Shown here: in pieces, positions 8,541 to 15,746 of the stretch
How positions within the stretch are numbered: the first letter of the stretch is position 1
Layout: every line of letters starts with the position of its first letter
Virus record (IMG/VR): IMGVR_UViG_3300028558_000048
Coordinates: 1 to 41,157 of that record
Strand: one strand, 5' to 3'
Length of the DNA stretch: 41,157 nt
Origin: a virus
The notes under the pieces: model-generated
The model's input: the letters and a program-made list of their open reading frames with translations, nothing else
Told to the model about the DNA's origin: nothing
Databases searched by the model: none
Program-made: the position numbers and the translations under genes

Positions 8541-9127
8541 TCAAGCCTCGGACTGCCTCTTCAGCCAGGCCCCCAGGTCTTTATGCCCCTTGCCCCCGTA
8601 GCTCGCATTCGTCCCCGCCGTCACCACCTGCAACTCCAGCCAGGCCCGCCGCGCCTCCCGCCGCCAGGCCGCCCCGTGCAGCAGCTTCAACTGCGCCAGG
8701 CTCATCTCGCGCACGTCCCCGAGCGTCAGCCCGCACTCCACCGCTACTGCGGCCGCGAATTCCCCGAGCTCGACCGCCCCGGCGCCCCGGCCGACGCCAT
8801 GAGCCGTTCGGTTATTCCCGGCTTGATCCGCTCCATTCGCCCCAGCCGTCTCGCCACCCAGCGCGAAAAAAAATCCGCGTTGAGTTTGTCCGCGTTCTCG
8901 ATCACCGCCTCGTAACTCGCCGGCGTCAGCCCCTCCGCCCAGGCCTTGTCCTTCCCGCAGTACAAGGCGGCCAGCCCCAGCTCGTCATCCACCAGCTCGA
9001 GGATGCGCGGATAATCCTTGATCGGCATCTGCTTGACCGACACCCGCTCCGTGCTCCCATCCAGCCGGACCACCTCCAGCTCCAGCGCCCCCAACACCGT
9101 CGCCATCGCCGCTAATTTGCTCTCCAT
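8541..9127 (-). CDS. Tail assembly chaperone GT-like frameshift product
   Basis: The predicted 195-residue product of a programmed -1 frameshift. It shares residues 1-87 with the shorter chaperone, slips on a run of eight T at 8873-8866, and reads on for 108 residues to the stop at 8541. I read the -1 frame codon by codon from the slip site to the stop and it is uninterrupted. The C-terminal region (VECGLTLGDVREMSLAQL, then HGAAWRREARRAWLE) is helical and basic, typical of the T domain that contacts tape measure. The T part could also be made separately from a GTG at 8741, but lambda and many siphophages use the frameshift. Confidence 0.8.
8744..9127 (-). CDS. Tail assembly chaperone G-like (short form)
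   Basis: A 127-residue protein beginning MESKLAAMATVLGALELEVV, ending at TAG (8744-8746). An in-frame upstream ATG at 9298 would overlap the previous gene, and its extra sequence looks non-coding, so 9127 is preferred. It contains the chaperone-like segments VRLDGSTERVSVKQMPIKDY and ELVDDELGLAALYCGKDK. Lambda G-type chaperones keep tape measure soluble and guide tail tube assembly without entering the virion. It sits directly upstream of the tape measure gene. The ratio of this form to the frameshifted form is probably important for assembly. Confidence 0.8.
   Translation of the reverse strand: MESKLAAMATVLGALELEVVRLDGSTERVSVKQMPIKDYPRILELVDDELGLAALYCGKDKAWAEGLTPASYEAVIENADKLNADFFSRWVARRLGRMERIKPGITERLMASAGAPGRSSSGNSRPQ
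8866..8873 (-). other. Programmed -1 ribosomal frameshift site, U-UUU-UUU
   Basis: On the minus strand the chaperone mRNA reads GAT TTT TTT TCG, a perfect X-XXY-YYZ heptamer (T TTT TTT) aligned with the zero frame at codons 85-87. Slipping back one base continues in TTC GCG CTG and opens the T frame. GC-rich sequence just downstream (CGCGCTGGGTGGCGAG) could stall ribosomes. Position in the gene and gene order match the lambda G/GT system. Confidence 0.8.
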
Positions 9128-9173
9128 ATTCAATTGCCTTTCTCTCTGCGTGATTTGTGGTTGCTCGGAGCCG

Positions 9174-11459
9174 TCACTTGAACACGTTCGTCGTGAGACA
9201 ACCGCTTGCGCGCGCATGCAGATCGTAGTTCGGATGGACGCCATCCGTCGTCGACTGCAGCCACACCTCGTACGTTGTGGACGTGGTAGGCGTCCCATTG
9301 GTCCAGGATCCCACTGGATACCAGGTTTCCCCGAACTGGCCCGAATTGAACTGCACCGGATAGATGCCCGGCGAAGCTGGACCGCCCGTGATTTTGATTA
9401 CCGTGCGCGCGTCATAGTAGTGCTTGGCGATCCGCCCAATTAGGTTTGTGTCCCCGGCCGATGTGCTCGTGAGGTTCGTGTTGAACGTACCGCTGAAGAT
9501 TGGCGCGTTGGTAACCGGCGCCCAGACCCCGTTCGTACTCACCAAAGCAGCTACATCCACCACCGAAAACCGCGAGCCTAATTGTGCTACCGCCCCAGTG
9601 GCCGATCTGTCCAGCAACCAGCCGTTGAGGTTTGTCCTCAGGGACTCGTACGCCGTTACGGTTTGGCCGGTCGTGCTAATCCAGTAGTCCGAGGACGTGG
9701 TGTGTGGCAGGATTGTCGCCTGGATAACTCTCTTGCCCGACCCAAGCGGATAAGCCCATAACTTGGTCCAGTTCGAGATCGTCGATGCGAACGTCGCGCC
9801 GACCAGGTTAAGGTCGTTAGCCCCATAGCAAGTCAGCCAGTGAAGCGCTTGTCTCGCCTCGCGCTGCCGTAACGCTGAAACATTCCAAAGCGTCGTGTTC
9901 TCGCCCGAGGCTGACAGATTTACCCAGCCCAAGCCGATATTCTTCAGGCCCCGCTCCGCCCATCCGGTTGGAATCGCCCAATTCGTGCTCGCGCCTCCGT
10001 TGTTCAACCAACTGTCGCCCGTGCCCGCCGTGATCGAGTCCCCGATGATTGCAACCCCAGGCGTCACCCCAACCGGCGTGGCGTAGATGCCGGACGCGCT
10101 CCAGTACCTGGCGTTGTTAGCGCCTGCGACCGTACCCGAATCGCAGTAATCGGTCGTGGCCGAATACCCGTCCGTGCCACCCCCGTCCCCAGTGCCATTG
10201 TACAGCGCTCCGCCGGGCACCGCTCCCGTCACGGAGAGCCAGATTCGGATATACACCGCATTTGACGGCGCGAGCATTATGCCGACAGGGTCGGAAAAGA
10301 CCACGCCTCCGGGATCCAGCACGTTCGTGCGCTGGCCCTTGAAATACATCGGATAAATCACCCCGTCCACGTCCCAGCTTGCTTTGAACGTAATTGGATT
10401 GGTGGTGGCCTGCACCGTGCTGCTCGTGCTCCGGTAATAATTGTGGAAGCTGGCAATCGGGTCGATGCACGGTACGGCGATGATATGCTCACGCCTCACC
10501 GTCCCACTCGTCATCGCCACCAAAGCAGACGCGTTTTCCGTGAACGTCCGTTGATTCACCGGCACCGCCGGCGAGGCCTGAAAGGTGCCAAAAACGGCTC
10601 CGGGCAAATTCGTTAGCGCGGAGGCGTCCCCAGCGAAGGCCCCGGTGATATTCGCTCCCGACCCTGTGTTCGCGATCGTCATCAGATTATTTGCCGACGA
10701 ATCCACGAACCGGAACGCGTTGTTCGATCCGCTCAAGAAAAATACCGTCCCGAGCACGTTTGCCACCGAAGGCTGGTTGGTGCTCTGCGTGTTGATCCCG
10801 AACGCCCCAAAGGCCCCCGATCCGAGCACCGGCGGAAACCCGCTCAGGACCGTGCCCCCCGGCCCCTCGAACTCGAACCCGTAACCCTGCCCCTGCATCA
10901 GCACCCCGTTGGTCTCCCCCACCGGCCCGTTGAACACGCTCGCGCTCAATGGACCTGGCAGCGCGTTGTTCCCGTTCGTGATGGTCAGCATCGTGTTGCC
11001 TGACGAATCCACGAACCGAAACGAGTTGTTGGTGCCGCTGCGGAAGAAGACTGTCCCCATCAGGTTCGCCACAAATGGCTGATTGGTGCTCTGCGTATTG
11101 AACCCGAACGGCCCAAAGGCCCCCGGTCCCAGCACCGGCGGGAACCCGCTCATGGCCGTGCCCCCCGGCCCGTCGAACTCGAACCCATAGCCCAGGCTCA
11201 CCAGGCTGGCCCCGTTCGTCCCCAGGATCCCGCTCAGCGAGTATTGCGTCTGCGTGATCACCGTGCTGGCCTGCCCCGGAGCGTTCGTGTTCAAGGTCAC
11301 TCCCGCCACGCTCGCCACCCCCGGCCGGTTCGTCGTCGCCCCCGTCACTCCCGCCACGCCCGGCGCATTCGTCGTGGGGTTGCTCGCCCCCAGCGCCAGC
11401 GCCAACGCCATCACCATCACGGCCGTGGCCGCGGCCATCGCCATTTTTGTTGTGTTCAT
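9174..11459 (-). CDS. Secreted SGNH/GDSL hydrolase with duplicated beta module
   Basis: A 761-residue protein. Residues 1-26 form a hydrophobic leader (AAATAVMVMALALALGAS) that looks like a signal peptide. Residues 27-70 are a Pro/Gly/Asn-rich linker. Two copies of an about 75-residue module follow at 88-160 and 190-262, both with LGYG or QGYG, FEF[DE]GPGGT, SGFPPVLG, GAFG, NTQSTNQP and FRFVDSS. Residues 465-761 are an SGNH hydrolase with all blocks: GDSI (catalytic S475), a Ser-Ala-Ser-Gly block near 516-519, GAND (N548) and DGVH (D739, H742). Likely substrates are acyl or acetyl esters on surface polysaccharide. It sits between the tail tube and the chaperone, unusual for an exported enzyme. 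It could be a tail spike-like enzyme or a lysogenic conversion factor. Confidence 0.7.
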   Translation of the reverse strand: MNTTKMAMAAATAVMVMALALALGASNPTTNAPGVAGVTGATTNRPGVASVAGVTLNTNAPGQASTVITQTQYSLSGILGTNGASLVSLGYGFEFDGPGGTAMSGFPPVLGPGAFGPFGFNTQSTNQPFVANLMGTVFFRSGTNNSFRFVDSSGNTMLTITNGNNALPGPLSASVFNGPVGETNGVLMQGQGYGFEFEGPGGTVLSGFPPVLGSGAFGAFGINTQSTNQPSVANVLGTVFFLSGSNNAFRFVDSSANNLMTIANTGSGANITGAFAGDASALTNLPGAVFGTFQASPAVPVNQRTFTENASALVAMTSGTVRREHIIAVPCIDPIASFHNYYRSTSSTVQATTNPITFKASWDVDGVIYPMYFKGQRTNVLDPGGVVFSDPVGIMLAPSNAVYIRIWLSVTGAVPGGALYNGTGDGGGTDGYSATTDYCDSGTVAGANNARYWSASGIYATPVGVTPGVAIIGDSITAGTGDSWLNNGGASTNWAIPTGWAERGLKNIGLGWVNLSASGENTTLWNVSALRQREARQALHWLTCYGANDLNLVGATFASTISNWTKLWAYPLGSGKRVIQATILPHTTSSDYWISTTGQTVTAYESLRTNLNGWLLDRSATGAVAQLGSRFSVVDVAALVSTNGVWAPVTNAPIFSGTFNTNLTSTSAGDTNLIGRIAKHYYDARTVIKITGGPASPGIYPVQFNSGQFGETWYPVGSWTNGTPTTSTTYEVWLQSTTDGVHPNYDLHARASGCLTTNVFK

Positions 11460-11493
11460 ACTCTTCGGTGTTTTGCGTTCTTGGTTGGTTCCC

Positions 11494-12033
11494 CTATACC
11501 GTCGCTCCCGTGTTCAGGCTCGAATACAGCATGAACATCTCCCACTCCGCCTTCGTGGGCGTCCCGTCGAACTTCATCGACACCCGCAGCTTGCACCAGA
11601 AATCCAGCGTCAAGAACAGTTGGTCCGCCTGGTCATAGGCTTGGAAATGCGCCCAGCCTCTCTTATTGATGGCGCTCAGCGGATTGAACTGCACCTGCGC
11701 TCCCCCCAGCTTCTGGCTTGCGCGGAAGAACGTTTCCATCGCCAGCGGCCCCACCTCGTTGCAGGTGACCTTCATGCTCAGCTCCTGTTTGCTCTCGAGG
11801 ATGTCCTTGAGCACCAATCGCCCCGGCGCCGGCCGGTACAGCTTGTGGTCTTCCTGGCTCACCGTCGGGTCGCAGCTCTCCACCGATCCCATATCGAGCC
11901 AGCCCACGTCCATGTCCGGCGCGATCCCGGGCTTGCTCTCCTGTCCGCAGTTCCCGGCCGCCGGCACCGCGAAGGCATCACCCTCGCGGAAAAACCAGAA
12001 ATGACTCCCAACAATTACGCTCGCCAAATTCAT
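11494..12033 (-). CDS. Major tail tube protein (probable)
   Basis: A 179-residue protein directly upstream of the tail chaperone segment (the SGNH gene lies between). It begins MNLASVIVGSHFWFFREG and has alternating beta strands with one long central helix region, and no signal or membrane segment. The segment ELSMKVTCNEVGPLAMETFF resembles the strand-helix of tube proteins, where 'P.A.E..F' patterns are common. It is one of two candidates for the abundant tube subunit and the only one of suitable size and position before the chaperone. The start ATG is preceded by an A-rich leader (AACAAAC) with no strong Shine-Dalgarno. Family assignment is by position and character. Confidence 0.65.
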   Translation of the reverse strand: MNLASVIVGSHFWFFREGDAFAVPAAGNCGQESKPGIAPDMDVGWLDMGSVESCDPTVSQEDHKLYRPAPGRLVLKDILESKQELSMKVTCNEVGPLAMETFFRASQKLGGAQVQFNPLSAINKRGWAHFQAYDQADQLFLTLDFWCKLRVSMKFDGTPTKAEWEMFMLYSSLNTGATV

Positions 12034-12083
12034 GTTTGTTTATCTGTTTTGCTCTCGCGCTACCCGTTGTTCTCTGTCCTCCC

Positions 12084-12344
12084 TCAGGCTTCCGCCAGCA
12101 CCTTCACCAGCGTCGCCTTCGGCCCTTTCTTTCCTTCGCCGATCCCGAATTCAACCGTTTCCCCTTGCTGCAGCGCCCGGAACCCGAGCGCGTCCACGTC
12201 CGAATGGTGCACGAATACGTCCGCGCCACCGTCATCCCGGGTCAGGAACCCGTAACCCTTCTCCCTCGAAAACCATTTCACGGTCCCCGTACACCGGGCC
12301 CCCGCGTTCTGGTTCTTTTGCTCCCTCTCATCTCTCCGTTTCAT
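12084..12344 (-). CDS. Cold-shock domain protein (CspA-like)
   Basis: An 86-residue protein made of a 17-residue charged leader (MKRRDEREQKNQNAGAR) and one complete cold-shock domain. It starts TGTVKWFSREKGYGFLTRDD, with RNP1-like KGYGFL at residues 29-34 and RNP2-like VFVHHS at 43-48, and ends with the expected GETVEFGIGEGKKGPKA strand. Cold-shock proteins bind single-stranded RNA or DNA and melt mRNA structure. It is encoded in line with the virion genes between the tube and tail-terminator-like genes, so it should be expressed late. A role in translation of late mRNA or at the frameshift hairpin is conceivable but unproven. The leader is longer than in free-standing CspA. Confidence 0.9.
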   Translation of the reverse strand: MKRRDEREQKNQNAGARCTGTVKWFSREKGYGFLTRDDGGADVFVHHSDVDALGFRALQQGETVEFGIGEGKKGPKATLVKVLAEA

Positions 12345-12368
12345 CAGTTGCCTTTCGTTTTTTTGTTG

Positions 12369-12920
12369 TTACCACACCGCCCCATCGCCCAGCCGTGCCT
12401 CCATCCGTCCCCCGCGGCATTCCACCTCCAGGACCACCGCCAGCCGGCCCGGCAAATCGTTTTCCGTATCCTTCACCGTCATCGCCGTCGCGTGTCGGGG
12501 GACCGCCGACACCTTGTTGGGGGCCCCGAGCAGTAGCCCCGTGAGTTCCGGCAAGGCCGCCTCCAGCAGGCCGTATGCCCCCGGCGTGTCCAGATTCCCC
12601 CATAGCGCCGACTGCCGGTCCCCCATCACCTGGTCCGATACCAGCACCGCCACCGGCCGCGTCCGCTTCACGACCAGTTTCAACTGTTGGAACTCCGGCT
12701 CGAACCCCTCCATCAACGGAATCACCAGGCACACCCGCTGCTCTGTCAGCAGCAGGAACCGGAACGCCTCCACCAGGTTCTCGCTGTCGAACAGCTCCAC
12801 CCGGCCGAACGCCGGCGCCGGGTCCTGCCCGTCAACCGCCGGCAGCATCAGCGCCCGCATTCGCGTGACGATCTCCTCCACGATCTCCCCGGTCCCCCGC
12901 ATGTAACTGGTCGCGCTCAT
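12369..12920 (-). CDS. Mu gp37-like tail terminator / completion protein (probable)
   Basis: A 183-residue protein, MSATSYMRGTGEIVEEIVTRM, with an N-terminal helix and then beta strands (VCLVIPLMEGFEPEF, PVAVLVSDQVMGD, LAVVLEVECRGG). In Mu the genes after the capsid (gp35, gp36, gp37) encode head-completion and tail-terminator proteins. This one occupies the gp37 place, after the helical 129-residue connector and before the tube. Tail terminators cap the tube and join it to the head. The alpha-beta pattern fits the terminator fold. There are no catalytic motifs. The assignment relies on order and general character. Confidence 0.5.
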   Translation of the reverse strand: MSATSYMRGTGEIVEEIVTRMRALMLPAVDGQDPAPAFGRVELFDSENLVEAFRFLLLTEQRVCLVIPLMEGFEPEFQQLKLVVKRTRPVAVLVSDQVMGDRQSALWGNLDTPGAYGLLEAALPELTGLLLGAPNKVSAVPRHATAMTVKDTENDLPGRLAVVLEVECRGGRMEARLGDGAVW

Positions 12921-12926
12921 CTTGGC

Positions 12927-13316
12927 TCAGATCTGCCCCGGAATCCGCCCCGTGACCTTGCAGTTGCTTCCCCACCGGCCCCCGTTGGTCCGCACCGGCG
13001 ACGTCGCCGCCTTCGGCAGGTTGGGCCGTTTCCCTTGGGCGATCTCGGATAGCTCTTTGCTGGCCGATTCATGATCGCCCTTCACGTCCGCCGGTGTGGG
13101 CACCTGCGCCCGCATGTAAGCCTGGTACATCGCGAGCGCCCGGATGAACCGCTGGACGCTCAACGGGTCCAGCATATAGCCCGTCGTCAGCCGGGCGACG
13201 TCCGCTGCAGCCTCGTCACAGAGCATCTGCAGCGGATCTGCCACCTTCAGGTTCGCCAGCCCTTTCGCTAACTGCGCCGCCCGGGCGTCCGTTAGCATCA
13301 ATAGCGATTTGTCCAT
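12927..13316 (-). CDS. Head-tail connector, Mu gp36 / DUF1320-like (probable)
   Basis: A 129-residue, mainly helical protein. The centre reads DPLQMLCDEAAADVARLTTGY then LSVQRFIRALAMYQAYMRA, the usual pattern of adaptor proteins that ring the portal (a helix with A..V..Y, then a helix with A.Y..Y.R). The last 50 residues are basic and Ser/Pro/Gly-rich. It lies between two small capsid-proximal genes and the gp37-like gene, matching the Mu gp36 position. It starts 50 bases after the 71-residue gene and ends 6 bases before the next start. Confidence 0.55.
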   Translation of the reverse strand: MDKSLLMLTDARAAQLAKGLANLKVADPLQMLCDEAAADVARLTTGYMLDPLSVQRFIRALAMYQAYMRAQVPTPADVKGDHESASKELSEIAQGKRPNLPKAATSPVRTNGGRWGSNCKVTGRIPGQI

Positions 13317-13366
13317 GGTCGCTCCTTTCCAGTGGTGTCAGTCTTTCCAGTAGCCGGCGGCGGGCC

Positions 13367-13582
13367 TTACTCCGTTTTGCCGTCCGGCTTGCCATCGGCC
13401 TTGCCGTCAGCCTTGCCCTTCGGATCTTCCGTTTTAGGCTCAGCGACGTCAGGTTCTTTGTGCTCGATCGCGTGTTCCCGCGCGATCAGTTCCTTCGCCA
13501 GCTTCGGCGCCAGTTCATGCATCTGGTCCTTGATGAAGGCCTTCCCGGCCAGGATGATCGATTTGATTATTTGGACTTTCAT
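13367..13582 (-). CDS. Small helical protein with a GKADGKPDGK-repeat tail
   Basis: A 71-residue protein of unknown function. The N-terminus (MKVQIIKSIILAGKAFIKDQ) copies the start of the 200-residue gene just upstream, and the DNA before both starts is also similar. The middle is an amphipathic helix (ELAPKLAKELIAREHAIEHK) and the end is a charged tandem repeat of the form GKADGKADGKPDGKTE. It could be an internal head protein or a truncated duplicate that was extended. Confidence 0.55.
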   Translation of the reverse strand: MKVQIIKSIILAGKAFIKDQMHELAPKLAKELIAREHAIEHKEPDVAEPKTEDPKGKADGKADGKPDGKTE

Positions 13583-13604
13583 ATTTGTCGTCTTGTTTGC
13601 GGTC
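13543..13604 (-). repeat. Duplicated leader and N-terminal coding segment, copy 1
   Basis: About 60 bases spanning the leader and first codons of the 71-residue gene match 14187-14246 before and in the 200-residue gene. Shared blocks include TCCCGGCCAG, ATGATCGATTTGA and CATATT.GTCG (plus-strand sense). A few indels separate them, giving MKVQIIKSIILAG versus MKILKSIILAG. Confidence 0.7.
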
Positions 13605-13619
13605 GGTTGGCCAATGGGC

Positions 13620-14222
13620 TTAGTTGTTCGCCCGGCTTAGCCACAGCGTCACCGTGATCCCGTTGGTATTGGTGTTGTTGTTGAGGAGCCCCGTCATGGC
13701 GATCTGCCGCAGATTATTCAGCGTGAGCCCCGTGCCCGTCGGCGGCCAATTCGTGAACCCCATCGCCGTATTGGTCCCGGCCCCGGCCTGGCTGAACTTG
13801 AATGGCTGCGTCGTCGTGAACGTGCTCCCATCCGGAGTCACGTCGAACGACGCTGTCACCGTGTTCGTGCTCTGCGCGTTGGTCCCGCCGATTTGCATGA
13901 ACACCGCCTCGCCCGCGTTCGGACGCAGCGTGTCCCAGAAGTTGGTCACCGCCAGCGTGCGCGATTCCCCGTTCGTCAAGGTCACCGGCCCATACACTTT
14001 GTACCAACTGGGCTGATACACGGTCGTGGGGGCGGTTGTCCCCTGTCCCGACGCCGGCGATGTCAGCGGCCCAATGAGCAGCGCGGCCACCAGCAATACC
14101 ATCATCACCATGAATGCCAGAATCGGAGCCTGCCCCACGCACCTGGTGAATCCTCGCATTTCACGCGCGATGGCCGTGATCCAGATCGTCCCGGCCAGAA
14201 TGATCGATTTGAGTATTTTCAT
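13620..14222 (-). CDS. Membrane-anchored beta-rich protein next to the capsid gene
   Basis: A 200-residue protein. Residues 1-12 match the start of its 71-residue neighbour. Residues 32-55 (ILAFMVMMVLLVAALLIGPL) are a strong membrane segment or uncleaved signal. From residue 60 on it is Thr/Asn/Gly-rich and beta-like (QGTTAPTTVYQPSWYKVYG; SFDVTPDGSTFTTTQPF), ending NNTNTNGITVTLWLSRANN. The exposed part has the look of a surface or decoration protein, but the membrane segment is odd for a head protein. It lies directly downstream of the capsid gene. The function is unknown. Confidence 0.55.
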   Translation of the reverse strand: MKILKSIILAGTIWITAIAREMRGFTRCVGQAPILAFMVMMVLLVAALLIGPLTSPASGQGTTAPTTVYQPSWYKVYGPVTLTNGESRTLAVTNFWDTLRPNAGEAVFMQIGGTNAQSTNTVTASFDVTPDGSTFTTTQPFKFSQAGAGTNTAMGFTNWPPTGTGLTLNNLRQIAMTGLLNNNTNTNGITVTLWLSRANN

Positions 14223-14246
14223 ATTCGTCGCTTTTGTTTGCGTTCT
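14187..14246 (-). repeat. Duplicated leader and N-terminal coding segment, copy 2
   Basis: The second copy of the segment at 13543-13604, covering the A-rich leader (GCAAACAAAAGCGACGAAT on the minus strand) and the first codons of the 200-residue gene. Confidence 0.7.
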
Positions 14247-14261
14247 TTGTTCAGCCTCGCT

Positions 14262-15257
14262 TTACCGGAGGACCTGCTGGAGCAGAAATGCCGCCTTGGA
14301 CCCCACGATCTTCTCCGTGACGTAATGTTCCACCCGGTGGACATCGCTCTTTTTCGTCTCGTCCCGGTAGTCCGCGACGCTGATGAGTTCGGCCCCTTGG
14401 CCGCCGCCCATGGTCGGATAGCCGGTCCCGCCCGTCTGCGGCGTGATCTCGCTCGTGAATGCCGTCCAGTAGAACGTCCGCATGAAGTTCGGCAGCGTCA
14501 GGTCCGGACCGTCCTCCGTGTGACACAGCACCACGTCCGTGCCCCAAATATCGGCCGGGGAAAACTGCTGCCCCTCCAGATTGGTAGCCACTACCGACCG
14601 CGCGATCGCCAGGCCCCCGATCGGCAGCCCGAAATATTGCGCCAGTCGATCCTCTTCGAGCACGCCGGGCGTCGTGTACTTGAAGACGTCCAACAACTTC
14701 GGATGCTGCTGCAAGACGAAAAACGTCGGCTCGCTCATGATCATCGTGTTGATCATCATGCCGCTGTTCTGGCGGATATAGGTCTTGGCCGCGTCCACGT
14801 CCTGTTTCGGATTGCTCGCGCCGTCGTTCCAAGGCATCCCGAGGATCGCCGCCGTCACGTTCGCCGGATTCACGGCCGCGTCGTGGACCCGCTGTTCGTG
14901 GTTGATCGCCAGCGTGTCCGTGCATAGCCGGACCGCCGCCACGTCCACGTCGAAAAACGCCTGGTACTTTTTCCGTTCCTCGTCGGGGACCGGTCCCTCC
15001 AGGCCGTAGTTCTGGCAGTAGTAGTTGTCATTCGACAACTGCCGCGTGATCCGCGGATACCCGCTCCCCGGCGCCCTCGGCTTCAATGTCGGGACGTTCG
15101 CCAGGCTCTCCGGCGTGAACACGTAATAATTTGCGGACTGCAGCGCCGTCGGGAACGGCGGCGCCACCTTCTTCGCCACGAAACCCCGCGGGTCCCGGAT
15201 GAACTGATTGGCTATCCCCGTCAAAATCGGGTTCAGCGTACTCGTCGTTTGGATCAT
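14262..15257 (-). CDS. Major capsid protein
   Basis: A 331-residue protein located after protease/scaffold and a 131-residue decoration-type gene, the place of Mu T (gp34). It starts MIQTTSTLNPILTGIANQF. It has a long N-terminal arm, a helix ending in PDEERKKYQAFFDVDVAAVR, and a P-domain-like segment NTMIMSEPTFFVLQQHPKLLDVFKY, the 'S..T...L..HP...D..KY' pattern of Mu-type and E-type capsids. IWGTDVVLCHTEDGPDLTLP and the final VEHYVTEKIVGSKAAFLL fit the A-domain and C-terminal strand. The leader is A-rich (AGAAAGCAAAGAGAGAACG). High expression is expected. Confidence 0.85.
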   Translation of the reverse strand: MIQTTSTLNPILTGIANQFIRDPRGFVAKKVAPPFPTALQSANYYVFTPESLANVPTLKPRAPGSGYPRITRQLSNDNYYCQNYGLEGPVPDEERKKYQAFFDVDVAAVRLCTDTLAINHEQRVHDAAVNPANVTAAILGMPWNDGASNPKQDVDAAKTYIRQNSGMMINTMIMSEPTFFVLQQHPKLLDVFKYTTPGVLEEDRLAQYFGLPIGGLAIARSVVATNLEGQQFSPADIWGTDVVLCHTEDGPDLTLPNFMRTFYWTAFTSEITPQTGGTGYPTMGGGQGAELISVADYRDETKKSDVHRVEHYVTEKIVGSKAAFLLQQVLR

Positions 15258-15298
15258 ACTTATGGTTTATCGTTCTCTCTTTGCTTTCTCTGTTTGTG

Positions 15299-15694
15299 TT
15301 ACGGCACCACTTGGAACCCGTCCACGATTTCGATGATGTCGTTCTGGGCATCCACGCCCGGCGGATTGATCTTCACCCCGTGCGCCTTGTCCCCCGAGTT
15401 CGCGGTAATCATCGTCCCGCCGTTCTGGACCTTGACGTAAGCCGGAGCTTGCGCGATCGCGCCGCCGGCCACGGCCCGCACCGTACCGCCCTTGCCCGCC
15501 AGCCGGACGTTCCACGTGGTGTCGCCCTCCAGCCGCTCGAACAACCAGCCGAGCAATGGCCCCACCGTGTAAAGCTGAATCGTGTTGGTCCCGGCCACCT
15601 GTTCGACCGCGTAGCCCTCCTTCCCCACCAGGTTCGCCGGCGCCGCCGCGGCGCAACTCTGGTAAGGGCTGTCATTATATGTCTGTCTGCTCAT
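15299..15694 (-). CDS. Capsid decoration / DUF2190-like protein (probable)
   Basis: A 131-residue beta-rich protein (MSRQTYNDSPYQSC start). It has the sequence features of small head decoration proteins: GKEGYAVEQVAGTNTIQLY near the N-terminus, then LAGKGGTVRAVAGGAIAQ and GDKAHGVKINPPGVDAQNDI. It lies immediately upstream of the major capsid gene, where Mu gp33/gp35-like or DUF2190-like proteins occur. It has no membrane segment. The role as a head-stabilising protein is inferred from position and composition. Confidence 0.55.
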   Translation of the reverse strand: MSRQTYNDSPYQSCAAAAPANLVGKEGYAVEQVAGTNTIQLYTVGPLLGWLFERLEGDTTWNVRLAGKGGTVRAVAGGAIAQAPAYVKVQNGGTMITANSGDKAHGVKINPPGVDAQNDIIEIVDGFQVVP

Positions 15695-15746
15695 CGTGTT
15701 GCTGTTTATTCTCTCGCGCTGTCTCTCTGTGGTTTTGTTCCTGGTG

